Shown: in pieces, positions 42,527-51,952 of the stretch | How the letters are laid out: every line of letters starts with the position of its first letter | How positions within the stretch are numbered: position 1 is the stretch's first letter | Assembly: GCF_014773245.1 (NCBI RefSeq) | Contig: NZ_JACWMX010000001.1 | Location: 868,001-932,000 of the forward strand | Direction: 5' to 3' | Source of the DNA: Mucilaginibacter glaciei | GTDB lineage: Bacteria > Bacteroidota > Bacteroidia > Sphingobacteriales > Sphingobacteriaceae | Length of the DNA: 64,000 nucleotides | Program-made: the position numbers and the translations under genes | The notes under the pieces: generated by a model | Databases searched by the model: none | What the model saw: the letters and a program-made list of their open reading frames with translations, nothing else | What the model was told of the DNA's origin: nothing

Positions 42527-44410
42527 ATGCAAGAAAAAGGAACGATTTCGATACATACCGAAAACATTTTCCCGATAATTAAAAAGTTCTTATACTCTGA
42601 TAACGAGATATTTCTGCGCGAGCTGGTATCAAACGCAGTAGATGCTACCCAAAAAATAAAGCGCCTGGCGTCGTTAGGCCAATACAGCGGCGAACTGGGC
42701 GACCTGCGCGTTGAGGTTGCTTTTGATGCAGACAAAAAGACCATCACCATATCTGATAACGGTTTGGGTATGACGGCCGACGAAATAAAAAAATATATTA
42801 ACCAGATCGCCTTCTCCGGTGCCACCGAGTTTATGGAGAAGTTTAAAGAAGCTAATGACGCCAACGAGATCATCGGTCGCTTTGGCTTGGGCTTCTACTC
42901 TGCCTTTATGGTTGCCGACCGTGTTGAGATTGAAACCTTAAGCTACCAGGATGGCGCCGAATCGGCTCATTGGACTTGTGATGGTAGCACAGAATTTGAA
43001 ATAACCGAAGGCTCTTTAGCAGAGCGCGGTACCGAGATCACTTTGCACATCAATGCCGAATCTGAAGAGTTTTTAGATCAGCAAAAATTGCAGGGAATCC
43101 TTGATAAATACTGCAAATTCTTGCCAGTACCCATTAAGTTTGGCACCACCACTCAGGAAGAAGAAGACGGTGTTGATGAAGAAGGCAAAACCAAGTACAA
43201 ATCGGTTGAGACGGATAATATCATCAATAACACCAACCCTATCTGGACAAAGGCCCCAAATGAATTAAAAGACGAGGATTACCTTAATTTTTATAAGGAG
43301 CTTTATCCATTCAGCGAAGATCCGTTATTCTGGATCCACCTGAATGTTGATTACCCGTTCAATCTAACTGGTGTACTTTACTTCCCTAAACTGAAGAACG
43401 ATTTCGAGATCACCCGCAATAAGATCAAACTTTACAGCCGCCAGGTATTCATTACCGACGAGGTGAAAGACATTGTACCTGAGTTTTTAATGTTATTACA
43501 TGGTGTAATCGATTCACCGGACATCCCACTGAACGTATCAAGGAGCTTCCTGCAGGCCGATAGCAATGTAAAGAAGATCAACAGCTACATCACCAAGAAA
43601 GTAGCCGACAAGCTTTCTGACCTGTTTAAAGCCGACCGCAAAGCTTACGAAGAAAAATGGGGCGATATTGGCCTGTTTGTAAAATATGGTATGGTAAGCG
43701 AAGAGAAATTCTACGATAAAGCGAAAGACTTTGTTTTGGTAAGCAATACCAAAAAGGAGAATTTTACTTTGGCCGAATACAAAGATAAGGTTGCAGGTAA
43801 CCAGACTGATAAAGACGGGCAAACTACTTATATCTACACAAACGATCCGGATAAACAAGATTCATTCATCCAGTCGGCAGGTAAAAAAGGTTATGACGTG
43901 TTGTTGATGAATTCACCTATCGATAATCACTTCATTAGCCAGTTAGAGCAGAAGTTAGAGAAAACCTCTTTAAAACGAGTGGATGCTGATGTTGCCGATA
44001 AACTTATAAAAAAGGATGATGCGCCTGAGCATATTTTAACCGAAGAGCAATCAACTAAGGTTAAAGAGATCTTTGATAATGCCATTAACAAGCCGGCCTA
44101 CAAAGTTAAACTGGAAAGCCTGAGCCCCGACGAGTTACCGGTAACCGTGACTATGGACGAGTTTATGCGCCGGATGAAAGATATGGCCGCTATGGGTGGC
44201 GGAATGGGTTTTTACGGTAACATGCCTGATAATTATAACGTGATTGTTAACGGTAACCATAAATTGATAAGCCGCATTTTAAACGATGAAAATACAGAAG
44301 TACAGGCCCAGTTAGCTAAACAAGCTTTTGACCTGGCTTTATTATCACAAGGTTTATTGACCGGTGCGGAATTAACCGAATTTGTTAACCGCAGCGTTAG
44401 CTTGATATAA
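42527..44410 (+). CDS. htpG: Heat shock protein 90 family chaperone HtpG
   Basis: A 627-residue chaperone. The N-terminal ATPase domain of the GHKL fold has FLRELVSNAVDATQKI, ISDNGLGMTADEI and GRFGLGFYSAFMVADRV. The middle domain includes YFPKLKNDFEITRNKIKLYSRQVFITD and the catalytic-loop segment GVIDSPDIPLNVSRSFLQ. The C-terminal dimerisation domain is present. The acidic linker after the N-domain (TQEEEDGVDEEGKTK) is somewhat longer than in E. coli. It stands alone with its own promoter and a strong terminator. Confidence 0.98.
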   Translation: MQEKGTISIHTENIFPIIKKFLYSDNEIFLRELVSNAVDATQKIKRLASLGQYSGELGDLRVEVAFDADKKTITISDNGLGMTADEIKKYINQIAFSGATEFMEKFKEANDANEIIGRFGLGFYSAFMVADRVEIETLSYQDGAESAHWTCDGSTEFEITEGSLAERGTEITLHINAESEEFLDQQKLQGILDKYCKFLPVPIKFGTTTQEEEDGVDEEGKTKYKSVETDNIINNTNPIWTKAPNELKDEDYLNFYKELYPFSEDPLFWIHLNVDYPFNLTGVLYFPKLKNDFEITRNKIKLYSRQVFITDEVKDIVPEFLMLLHGVIDSPDIPLNVSRSFLQADSNVKKINSYITKKVADKLSDLFKADRKAYEEKWGDIGLFVKYGMVSEEKFYDKAKDFVLVSNTKKENFTLAEYKDKVAGNQTDKDGQTTYIYTNDPDKQDSFIQSAGKKGYDVLLMNSPIDNHFISQLEQKLEKTSLKRVDADVADKLIKKDDAPEHILTEEQSTKVKEIFDNAINKPAYKVKLESLSPDELPVTVTMDEFMRRMKDMAAMGGGMGFYGNMPDNYNVIVNGNHKLISRILNDENTEVQAQLAKQAFDLALLSQGLLTGAELTEFVNRSVSLI

Positions 44411-44450
44411 TTATCAACGCCGGTTTATAAATCGGATACTAAAATTTAGC

Positions 44451-44486
44451 AAAATAGCCACCCCAAACCGGGTGGCTATTTTTTTG
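44451..44486 (+). terminator. Intrinsic terminator after htpG
   Basis: Stem AAAATAGCCACCC / GGGTGGCTATTTT with a short loop and a run of seven or more Ts, 41 bp after the htpG stop. The following 170 bp (to 44656) show nothing beyond AT-rich sequence and an 11-codon frame (MKKLILIADST) that I do not consider a gene. Confidence 0.9.
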
Positions 44487-44656
44487 TAAATACTTGATCT
44501 GGCTTTATGGAAAGGTGCATGATTCTGCATCATAGCTAAAACATATTGAAAATGAAAAAGCTTATATTGATCGCAGACAGTACGTGATTCCTTAAACTAT
44601 TGGTCTGAAAATTAGTCAAACAAAAACTATCGTTAATACCTCATAAATAATTAAAA

Positions 44657-45172
44657 ATGAAAACTTTATTTAAAATAGTCTTAATATCAATTTTATCAAT
44701 TAACTTGCTTGATACAGCCTCCGCCCAAACCGAAAAACAAATTCGTGATGCAGCTAAAATAGCCGAAGGTAAGGAACAACTTGATAACAGGACATTCACC
44801 TTTCAGGCTCGATATATGTACCCACTGGGTGGCGGGCAACGTTATTTAAACACCGATTATGATGTGCGGGTGACCAAGGATTCTGTGATTGCGTTTCTGC
44901 CCTACTTTGGTGTGGCTTACTCCGGCGCAGGCTATAACAGTAATGAAGACAACGGCATCAAGTTTACCTCAACAAAGTTTGACTACAAGTCGGAATTAAA
45001 AAAGAATGGCATCCGTTATGTTACCATAAGGATAAACGACAGCCGAACCACCAACCAGCTGATCTTCAATATTTCACCAAATGGCTATACAGATTTAAGC
45101 GTGAATAGCAAAAACCGCCAAAATATCCGCTTTGATGGGATGCTGAATGATAAGTCTAAAACTAAAAAGTAA
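44657..45172 (+). CDS. DUF4251 domain protein, secreted
   Basis: A 171-residue protein with a signal peptide (MKTLFKIVLISILSINLLDTASAQ). The DUF4251 blocks are visible: LDNRTFTFQARYMYPLGGGQRYLNTDYDVRV, SVIAFLPYFGVAYSGAGYNSNEDNGIKFTSTKFDY and a C-terminal IFNISPNGYTDLSVNSKNRQNIRFDG. These proteins are found in Bacteroidota as periplasmic proteins or lipoproteins without assigned function. Here the usual lipobox cysteine is missing and an ASA-Q cleavage site is present instead, so it is likely soluble. Confidence 0.82.
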   Translation: MKTLFKIVLISILSINLLDTASAQTEKQIRDAAKIAEGKEQLDNRTFTFQARYMYPLGGGQRYLNTDYDVRVTKDSVIAFLPYFGVAYSGAGYNSNEDNGIKFTSTKFDYKSELKKNGIRYVTIRINDSRTTNQLIFNISPNGYTDLSVNSKNRQNIRFDGMLNDKSKTKK

Positions 45173-45211
45173 TTACATGTGTTTAAAGGTTATCATTTAA
45201 CCCGAAACACC

Positions 45212-45487
45212 ATGTTAAGAATAGACATTCCATCTACCGCAGATGCAAAAATAAACAACAGTATTTTTGACGATTATGGTTTACCCACGTCAGAAAACGG
45301 TACAGATACCGAAGTTAATGGCGATCTGATAATGCTGTTTGAAGATGAGGAAGAAGCGGTGGCCTATTTAGATGAACTGGAAGATTATGCCGGAGATTTG
45401 GATAATAACTCCCCCGCAGCACCAATAGTTAATGCGTTGATAACGGCTATAAATAATGATGAATTTGTACAGGCGTATTTAGAATAA
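45212..45487 (+). CDS. Small acidic hypothetical protein
   Basis: A 91-residue protein from ATG 45212 (MLRIDIPSTADAKIN). It is strongly acidic (LFEDEEEAVAYLDELEDYAGDLDNN) and has no signal peptide, membrane segment or motif I recognise. An in-frame GTG at 45179 would add 11 residues. It lies 40 bp after the DUF4251 gene and may share its transcript. It is convergent with the next gene, 25 bp away, with no evident terminator. Confidence 0.55.
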   Translation: MLRIDIPSTADAKINNSIFDDYGLPTSENGTDTEVNGDLIMLFEDEEEAVAYLDELEDYAGDLDNNSPAAPIVNALITAINNDEFVQAYLE

Positions 45488-45512
45488 GCCTGTACAAATC
45501 ATGTTAAATGCC

Positions 45513-46436
45513 TTAAACGTTAAGGTTTTTGTTTACGTAAGCGATACTTTCTTTCATACTTGCGAATGGGTCTTTAGGCATATCGTGTTCTACAAAGAAA
45601 TTTTGCATCCCTGCAATTGACGCTGCTGCGAAAATTGGCTTGAAATCAATAGTGCCGCTGCCTACAGGGAGTATAGTTTCTCTTGAAGCATCCAAATCTT
45701 TTACATGCCACAGCGGGAAACGCCCCGGGTGTGCTTTAAACAGATCGACAGGGTTTTTACCTGCTTTAACAGCCCAGGCCAGGTCAAGTTCCATTTTAAC
45801 CATCTTCGAGTCGGTTTCTGCTAAAAAAATATCATAAGGCACTTTCCCGTCAATTGTTTTGAATTCTGCATCATGGTTGTGATAGCAAAACTGCATGCCC
45901 GCCTTTTGAGCAGTTTCGCCGGTTTTATTTAGGATAGGGATAGCTGCTTTAACATCTTCTAAGGTTTCGGTAGGTATATTGGCACAAACCAGATATTTTA
46001 TGCCACCTTCTGCAGCTTCATCAACTAACTGCTGCATGTTTGAGGTAAGGTTTTTCATCACCGGCAAAACCATCGGTTTACCATCAGGCCCTTCGGGCAT
46101 TTTTGTCCCTGCAGGGAGTTTAAAAGGAGCACCCAACACATGATGCGATTTCCATGACATCCCCAAATCATTGATCATCGCTTTAAATTGTTTAGGTGGC
46201 ATCCCGTAATAGCCGCCCAATTTGCTGAAAGCAGATTCAATATCTTTGTATCCCGCAGCAGCTACCTGGGTCAAAGTGCCCTTAACATCGGCATCCATTA
46301 CATTAAAAAACGTAAATAACTGGATACCTACGGTGTGTTTAGCCATTAACAGATCAGCAGCACTGGTTGACATCGCCAAACTGCCAAGTGCAAGCGCACC
46401 CGTATTTTGCAAAAATTTGCGTCGGTTTAAATTCAT
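45513..46436 (-). CDS. Secreted sugar phosphate isomerase/epimerase-family TIM-barrel protein
   Basis: A 307-residue protein with a Tat-like leader (NRRKFLQNTGALALGSLAMS) and an xylose-isomerase-like TIM barrel. Blocks include VGIQLFTFFNVMDADVKGTLTQVAAAGYKDIE, FCYHNHDAEF (a metal-ligand region), MVKMELDLAWAVKAGKNPVDLFKAHPGRFPLWHVKDLD and FFVEHDMPKDPF. The His and Glu/Asp metal ligands of the family are kept. Such exported proteins occur widely in Bacteroidota near carbohydrate genes; the substrate is unknown. It lies 100 bp after the glucosidase gene on the same strand. Confidence 0.88.
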   Translation of the reverse strand: MNLNRRKFLQNTGALALGSLAMSTSAADLLMAKHTVGIQLFTFFNVMDADVKGTLTQVAAAGYKDIESAFSKLGGYYGMPPKQFKAMINDLGMSWKSHHVLGAPFKLPAGTKMPEGPDGKPMVLPVMKNLTSNMQQLVDEAAEGGIKYLVCANIPTETLEDVKAAIPILNKTGETAQKAGMQFCYHNHDAEFKTIDGKVPYDIFLAETDSKMVKMELDLAWAVKAGKNPVDLFKAHPGRFPLWHVKDLDASRETILPVGSGTIDFKPIFAAASIAGMQNFFVEHDMPKDPFASMKESIAYVNKNLNV

Positions 46437-46536
46437 TTTAATTGGTTTATTGGTAACTGGTTAGGTAAATCTAAACCAATTAATTTGAATTCAAAGAATT
46501 TAATGTGTCAATTAAACGCATTAAACAGTTAAAGCT

Positions 46537-49143
46537 TTAATGATATAGGCAATTCGCTACCAACCCTGTCCACCCTGTTTGATGTGCGGCACCAAGGCCC
46601 TTGCCTGTATCTCCATCAAAATACTCGTAAAAAAGGATGTGATCTTTAAAGTTAGGGTCCGTTTGTACTTTGGTATTATTGCCACCTGCCGCCCTATATC
46701 CATTTTCATCCCGAATGAAAAGATTCGAAACGCGGCGGTAGATCTCATTGGCAGCCTCCTTTAGATTCATCATTTGCCCCGATCCTACCGGGCATTCCAC
46801 CGTTAAGTCGTCTCCGTAATACTCATAAAAGTTATTAAGGCTTTGTATGATCAGGTAATTAATAGGTACCCAAACCGGGCCCCGCCAGTTACTATTGCCG
46901 CCAAACATCCGGCTGTCACTTTCGGCAGGGATGTATCTGATCCCAAACTCGTTCTCACCCATTTTTATACTGAACGGATGATCGAGGTGATATTTTGATA
47001 AGGAGCGGATGCCGTACGGGCTCAAAAACTCGTTCTCATCCAGCATGTATCGCAATATCGCTTTCATGCGGTGGCCGCGTAACAGGCTTATCAAATGTTT
47101 ACCACCTTTACTTTCCTCGTTCCAGCGCGATACAAGATGCGCCAGGTCAGGGCGATTAGCCGTAAACCAATCCATCCGGCCCTTAAATATAGAATTATTG
47201 GCAATGTCCGATTTATCCAGCACCTCAGCCGCAAATAACGGTATGAGGCCAACTATACTTCTTACGCGCATTTTTTGGGCGCTACCATCCCCAAAGCGGA
47301 GCTGGTCATAAAAAAAGCCATCAGCCTCATCCCAAAGTCCGTCATCTCCCCCTGCGCCCAGGCTGGCCATAGCCCCGGCAATATAAATAAAGTGTTCAAA
47401 GTATTTAGAGGCAATATCTTCATAAGCCTTATTAGTTTCTGCCAACTCCGTTGCAATGCGCAGCAAGTTAAGCGAATACATAGCCATCCAGCTTGTTCCG
47501 TCTGCTTGTTCCAGGTGCGTTCCGTTACTAAAACGCATATTACGATCAAACACACCGATGTTGTCCAGGCCTAAAAATCCACCTTCAAATATATTATTGC
47601 CCACCTCGTCCTTACGGTTTACCCACCAGGTAAAGTTGAGCATCAGTTTATGGAAACTGCGTTCCAAAAAGAAGATATCCCCTTTGCCGCCATTGGTTTC
47701 TTTATCTAGTTGATAAATCTTCCAGGTAGCCATAGCATGTACGGGCGGGTTGGCGTCACCAAAATCCCATTCGTAGGCAGGTAGCTGTCCGTTAGGGTGC
47801 ATGTACCAGTCGCGTAATAACAGGCTCAGCTGCCTTTTGGCAAAAGCCATATCAATAGTTGCCAGGGGGATACAATGGAAAGCGAGATCCCAGGCGGCAA
47901 ACCACGGATACTCCCATTTATCCGGCATAGAGATAATGTCGCACGCATTATAGTGTCCCCATTTACTGTTACGGCCGGTTTTGCGGCCTGATGGCGGTGC
48001 CGGTTCGGCAGGGTCGCCGTTTAACCATTGATGCACATTGTAGTAATAAAACTGCTTGTTCCAAAGCATACCCGCAAACGCCTGCCGTTGGATGCGCCCT
48101 TTATCTTCATTGGCAGACGGCTGCAGGGATGTATAAAATTCATCAGCCTCTTTTTGTCTGGCTGTAAAAGTTTCGTCAAAACCGTCAAAACTGTCAGCGG
48201 CACTTTCACTTAACCGCAAGCGGACAGTTATGCTTTGCCCCGCCGGTATGTTTAAATCATAATTAAATGCTGCCTTAGTGCCAGTTTTACCGGGATTGAC
48301 GGTTTCCGAACCATATAGTATGTGATCGTTTATGCCGTCTTTATAAAAACGGTCGCCGTTATCAAAATTACTGAAGCGTTTAATATTAGTCTCATTACCG
48401 CAGAACAAAGCGTCGGCCTTACCTTCTGCCGATAAGTATAGCTCACCTAAAGTTTTATGGCCAATCTTGATCTGGTTATCATTAACAGCAGACAATTCGG
48501 GTTTAGCGTCGTCATATCCCCAATCCCAGGTATTGCGAAACCACAAAGTCGGCAGTACATTTACAGCGGCTTCCTCTTTACCCCTGTTGTTAACGGTTAT
48601 TTTAATCAGGACATCGTCGGTATCTTGTTTGGCATATTCTATAAATACATCAAAGTATTCGTCGTTGTTAAATATGCCCGTATCCATGAGCTCATATTCC
48701 GGCTCGCCGAGCCCGCGCTTGTTGCTCTCTGCTAATAACTGGTTGTATGGAAAGGCCTGCTGCGGATATTTGTACAGCATTTTCATGTACGAATGAGTGG
48801 GCGTATTGTCAAGATAGTAATACAATTCTTTCACATCCTCGCCATGGTTACCTTCAGCGTTACTTAAACCAAAGTAACGTTCCTTTAAAATCGAATCTTT
48901 TTTATTCCAAAGTGCAATAGCGAAGCAAAGTTGCTGTTCCCTATCGCAAATTCCTGCTATACCCTCTTCTCCCCAGCGATAGGCTTTACTGCGGGCCATA
49001 TCATGCGTAATATAGCTCCATGCATCACCATCAGCACTGTAGTCTTCCCTAACAGTGCCCCATTGGCGGTCGCTTACGTATGGCCCCCATTTTTTCCAAC
49101 CGGTTTGTGTTAGCCGTTCCTGCTCATTACCCAATTTTGCCAT
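46537..49143 (-). CDS. MGH1-like glucosidase (GH63-related)
   Basis: An 868-residue enzyme without signal peptide. The N-terminal block WKKWGPYVSDRQWGTVREDYSADGDAW is that of the cytosolic bacterial glucosidases related to GH63. The (alpha/alpha)6 catalytic region includes DKWEYPWFAAWDLAFHCIPLATID, LPAYEWDFGDANPPVHAMA and LEQADGTSWMAMYSLNLL. FGGNSNWRGPVWVPINYLI and a final HQTGWTGLVA follow. The D and E residues in AWDLAF and QADGTSWM are candidates for the catalytic acids. GH63 enzymes cleave alpha-glucosides; related MGH enzymes cleave glucosylglycerate or mannosylglycerate. It directly abuts the dipeptidase gene (no base between stop and start). Confidence 0.88.
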   Translation of the reverse strand: MAKLGNEQERLTQTGWKKWGPYVSDRQWGTVREDYSADGDAWSYITHDMARSKAYRWGEEGIAGICDREQQLCFAIALWNKKDSILKERYFGLSNAEGNHGEDVKELYYYLDNTPTHSYMKMLYKYPQQAFPYNQLLAESNKRGLGEPEYELMDTGIFNNDEYFDVFIEYAKQDTDDVLIKITVNNRGKEEAAVNVLPTLWFRNTWDWGYDDAKPELSAVNDNQIKIGHKTLGELYLSAEGKADALFCGNETNIKRFSNFDNGDRFYKDGINDHILYGSETVNPGKTGTKAAFNYDLNIPAGQSITVRLRLSESAADSFDGFDETFTARQKEADEFYTSLQPSANEDKGRIQRQAFAGMLWNKQFYYYNVHQWLNGDPAEPAPPSGRKTGRNSKWGHYNACDIISMPDKWEYPWFAAWDLAFHCIPLATIDMAFAKRQLSLLLRDWYMHPNGQLPAYEWDFGDANPPVHAMATWKIYQLDKETNGGKGDIFFLERSFHKLMLNFTWWVNRKDEVGNNIFEGGFLGLDNIGVFDRNMRFSNGTHLEQADGTSWMAMYSLNLLRIATELAETNKAYEDIASKYFEHFIYIAGAMASLGAGGDDGLWDEADGFFYDQLRFGDGSAQKMRVRSIVGLIPLFAAEVLDKSDIANNSIFKGRMDWFTANRPDLAHLVSRWNEESKGGKHLISLLRGHRMKAILRYMLDENEFLSPYGIRSLSKYHLDHPFSIKMGENEFGIRYIPAESDSRMFGGNSNWRGPVWVPINYLIIQSLNNFYEYYGDDLTVECPVGSGQMMNLKEAANEIYRRVSNLFIRDENGYRAAGGNNTKVQTDPNFKDHILFYEYFDGDTGKGLGAAHQTGWTGLVANCLYH

Positions 49144-50214
49144 CTATTTCCAAGTGTTTCTTAAAAAACGTAACCAATTTCCGTGCATCATGTTTTCAAC
49201 GTCAGTTCCGGTATAGCCACGTTTTTTTAATAATTGCGGCACGTTTTGTAAATCGGCAATAGTTTCCAGGTCATATGGGCATTGTTCCCTGCCAAAAGCG
49301 CCATCCAGATCTGTACCCATCCCCACATGCAATGCGTCACCTGCTATCTGGCAAATATGGTCAATATGATCTATCATCACCTCCAGGTTGCAATTCATTT
49401 GGCGCGGTGTGGACTGCCCGCGGACCCAATTTGGTACCATCATCCAGGCATCCAGTGCAGCACCTATCACAGCACCGCGGTCAACCAGTGCCTTTATCAT
49501 TTCATCGCTGTACTGGCGGTTATGGTTTACTAAAGCGCGGCAATTATTGTGGCTTGCCCAAATAGCGCCGTTAAAGTTATCTAATGCCTGCCAAAAGGCA
49601 TCATCGCATAAATGAGTTACATCCAAAATAATGTTCAACCGTTCCATCTCTTTTAATAAAGCCAAGCCCGCTACACCCATTTTACCGGTAGCGTCTGTTC
49701 CGTTAGCATACCTTCCCGGTCCGTAATGCGCCGGTCCTAAGGCTCTTAAGCCGTTATCATACGCTATTTGCAGGTAGCTTACATCAACAATAGAGTCAGC
49801 ACCCTCTAAACTCAAAATATAACCAACAGGCTTTTCTGCTTTATCTATATTGTTAGCCCAAAGAGTCAAATGCGCCTCAAGTGCTTGCAGATTGGTAATT
49901 TGGATCATCTGCCCCGCATCTTCCATCGCTTTGTACCAGGCCAATTGCCCTTGAGTTTGGGCCCAGGCTTGTTGCGGCGAATGCCAACCGGGCAAGTTGT
50001 TGCCGGGTGCAACATACCTGCCAATTTGTGTGGCCACCACCAAACCTATGTTCCCCTTACGCAATTCAGGTAACGATACCACTGCTTTTGCCCTATCCGG
50101 TTTATCAGTTAGTCCATGCTCCTGTCGGTTAATGTCAGCAACAGGCAACTGCAGATCGCGGTTCCATTCAAGGGCATTCATGCTGAGGTCTAAATGAGCA
50201 TCTACTATAAACAT
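49144..50214 (-). CDS. Membrane dipeptidase-family (M19) peptidase
   Basis: A 356-residue zinc peptidase of the renal dipeptidase family, without signal peptide. The first metal ligands are in DAHLDLSMNA, the bridging Glu in SLEGADSIVD, and further ligands in DVTHLCDDAFW and ASHNNCRALVNHNRQ. The C-terminal MGTDLDGAFG segment is the family block with the catalytic Asp. Family members hydrolyse dipeptides and tolerate a D-residue at the C-terminal side. It is in one transcript with the D-threonine aldolase-like and RidA genes, which suggests salvage of dipeptides containing a D-amino acid. The 21-bp gap upstream contains no terminator. Confidence 0.9.
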   Translation of the reverse strand: MFIVDAHLDLSMNALEWNRDLQLPVADINRQEHGLTDKPDRAKAVVSLPELRKGNIGLVVATQIGRYVAPGNNLPGWHSPQQAWAQTQGQLAWYKAMEDAGQMIQITNLQALEAHLTLWANNIDKAEKPVGYILSLEGADSIVDVSYLQIAYDNGLRALGPAHYGPGRYANGTDATGKMGVAGLALLKEMERLNIILDVTHLCDDAFWQALDNFNGAIWASHNNCRALVNHNRQYSDEMIKALVDRGAVIGAALDAWMMVPNWVRGQSTPRQMNCNLEVMIDHIDHICQIAGDALHVGMGTDLDGAFGREQCPYDLETIADLQNVPQLLKKRGYTGTDVENMMHGNWLRFLRNTWK

Positions 50215-50235
50215 CTTGTCAGGGTTAGTCGTAAT

Positions 50236-51348
50236 TTAGATGGTTAACTTCCGGTCGCGCGCAATGTTTTTCCACTCGCCCATAATCCGGTGATCTTCAA
50301 TGGTGATTGCCCGTTCGTACAATGCAATGGTAGGGCAAATATGATAAGGCAACCCGTATAATACATTACCAACTTTGTAAGTGTGGTTGATACCTGCATC
50401 TGCAATCAAATGCTCTTCGCTTTGACCGATGAAAACCAGTTCAGGTGCGTTCAAGAAATAAATGCGTTTGGTGATATCGTTTTCGGCAGACACCGATTTA
50501 TGGCCGATATCGATACAGATCCTGCCATCATCAGGCAGAGAGATAACCCGGGCAATAATAAGCGCGGCAGTTTGAAACGGTTGCTCTGCAAATGCTAATT
50601 GATAGCCCCTGTCCCAATAAACAAATGTTCCGGGGCTGCATTCCAAATCTGGTTTGTTAGCCATTATCGGATACGTTGGGGATCCGCCCGAGATCAATAC
50701 CGGTGCTTTTAAACCTTGTTGAGCTATTTTTTCCATTAAGTCATATAATGGCAACATACTCTCTTCAGACCGTAGCTCACGAAGCTTATAATCGCTGTCG
50801 TGAATATGCCCATCGTAGGCATGCAAGCCCATCAGGTGAATGCCTCGAAGATCTGCACACTGTTTATAAAGCTCAAAGGCTTGCTCTGCCAATATCCCTG
50901 TACGATTCATGCCGATATTGAGATCGATATAAATGTTAATTAGTATGTTGTTGGCAACAGCTTCGCCAGCAATTAATTTGGCTGTAGCCGCATTATCTAC
51001 CAGGCATGAAAATGATGTTTGCGGGTAAGCATTTATCAGATTGATAAAGCGTTGAAGTTTTGGGCCGGTGGGCTGATAAGCTAATAATACATCAAGTGCT
51101 TTGCACATACCCAGCATTTCGGCTTCGGCAATGGTGGCGCATTTGAATTTGGTGATACCAGCCTGTAGCATTAACCGGGTTACCTCGGCGCTCTTGTGCG
51201 TTTTAACATGCGGGCGCAGGCGATCCAAATCATTTATTATGGTTTTGACCAGTTCGATGTTATATTTTACCCTATCAGGGTATACCACCAATGCCGGGGT
51301 ATCCAACTGCTCAACATCATCAATGATATACCAGTCTGTCAATTCCAC
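50236..51348 (-). CDS. D-threonine aldolase / D-serine deaminase-family PLP enzyme
   Basis: A 370-residue fold-III PLP enzyme. It begins with DTPALVVYPDRVKYNIELV, has the PLP lysine in RPHVKTHKSAEV and continues GITKFKCATIAEAEML. The barrel includes NIYIDLNIGMNRTGI, MGLHAYDGHIHD and VLISGGSPTYPI. The C-terminal domain ends with the metal-binding candidates HICP and LYERA. Relatives cleave D-threonine or dehydrate D-serine to pyruvate with a 2-aminoacrylate intermediate. Position between RidA (3 bp) and the M19 dipeptidase (21 bp) fits D-amino-acid use, with RidA hydrolysing the enamine intermediate. Which of the two reactions it catalyses cannot be told from sequence alone. Confidence 0.88.
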   Translation of the reverse strand: MELTDWYIIDDVEQLDTPALVVYPDRVKYNIELVKTIINDLDRLRPHVKTHKSAEVTRLMLQAGITKFKCATIAEAEMLGMCKALDVLLAYQPTGPKLQRFINLINAYPQTSFSCLVDNAATAKLIAGEAVANNILINIYIDLNIGMNRTGILAEQAFELYKQCADLRGIHLMGLHAYDGHIHDSDYKLRELRSEESMLPLYDLMEKIAQQGLKAPVLISGGSPTYPIMANKPDLECSPGTFVYWDRGYQLAFAEQPFQTAALIIARVISLPDDGRICIDIGHKSVSAENDITKRIYFLNAPELVFIGQSEEHLIADAGINHTYKVGNVLYGLPYHICPTIALYERAITIEDHRIMGEWKNIARDRKLTI

Positions 51349-51351
51349 GGT

Positions 51352-51819
51352 TTAGTCGGCTAATTCAAACAATGCCTCTATCTCCACAGGGATGTTATCA
51401 GGCAACGAGCCAAAACCGACCGCGCTGCGTACGCCTATCCCATTTTCGTTTCCCCAAACGCTTGCAAACAATTCGCTGCAACCGTTAATAATAAACGGGT
51501 GCTTCTCAAAGTCGGGCGTGCAATTAACCATGCCTAAAACCTTTATTACCCGTTTAACTTTATCCAAGCTGCCAATGTTAGCTTTGATAGTGGCCAGCAT
51601 GGCTAAACCTACCTGCCTGGCAGCCAGTTTGCCTTCTTCTTGCGTCATATCGGCACCAATTCGGCCGATAATCAATGTGCCATCATCCTGCACGGTACCG
51701 TGCCCTGATAGGTACAGGTATTTTCCATCAATTAAACAAGGTTTATAAACGCCCAGGGGCTTTGGCGCCGGGGGCAAGTTAAGGCCCAGTGCCGCGAAGT
51801 TTTGTTCAGCAGTATTCAT
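51352..51819 (-). CDS. RidA family protein (enamine/imine deaminase)
   Basis: A 155-residue protein of the YjgF/YER057c/UK114 family, the longer subtype near 150 residues. Visible blocks are YLSGHGTVQDDGTLIIGRIGADMTQEEGKLAARQVGLAMLATIKANIG and VRSAVGFGSLPDNIPVEIEALFEL, the latter with the conserved Arg in the active site between subunits (RSAVGFGSLP). RidA clears reactive 2-aminoacrylate formed by PLP dehydratases. It is first in the transcript and lies 3 bp before the PLP enzyme gene, in agreement with that role. Confidence 0.9.
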   Translation of the reverse strand: MNTAEQNFAALGLNLPPAPKPLGVYKPCLIDGKYLYLSGHGTVQDDGTLIIGRIGADMTQEEGKLAARQVGLAMLATIKANIGSLDKVKRVIKVLGMVNCTPDFEKHPFIINGCSELFASVWGNENGIGVRSAVGFGSLPDNIPVEIEALFELAD

Positions 51820-51885
51820 TTTGTAAATCTATAAAGAGTTGGCAGAAATTACAGCAACTATCCAATTCATAACTATTTAAAACGC

Positions 51886-51911
51886 AAAAAAGCCGGGAAC
51901 CACCCCGGCTT
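51886..51911 (-). terminator. Intrinsic terminator after the PAP2/OMP operon
   Basis: Minus-strand GAAGCCGGGGTGGTTCCCGGCTTTTTTG: stem GCCGGG / CCCGGC with T-run, 42 bp after the barrel-protein stop and before the RidA operon. Confidence 0.85.
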
Positions 51912-51952
51912 CAAACCATTTAATTAAACACTGTATATAAGATAGAACTGTA

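Noticed and set aside
44552..44587. An 11-codon frame MKKLILIADST after htpG
   Set aside because: Too short, no ribosome-binding signal or regulatory structure around it; likely chance.
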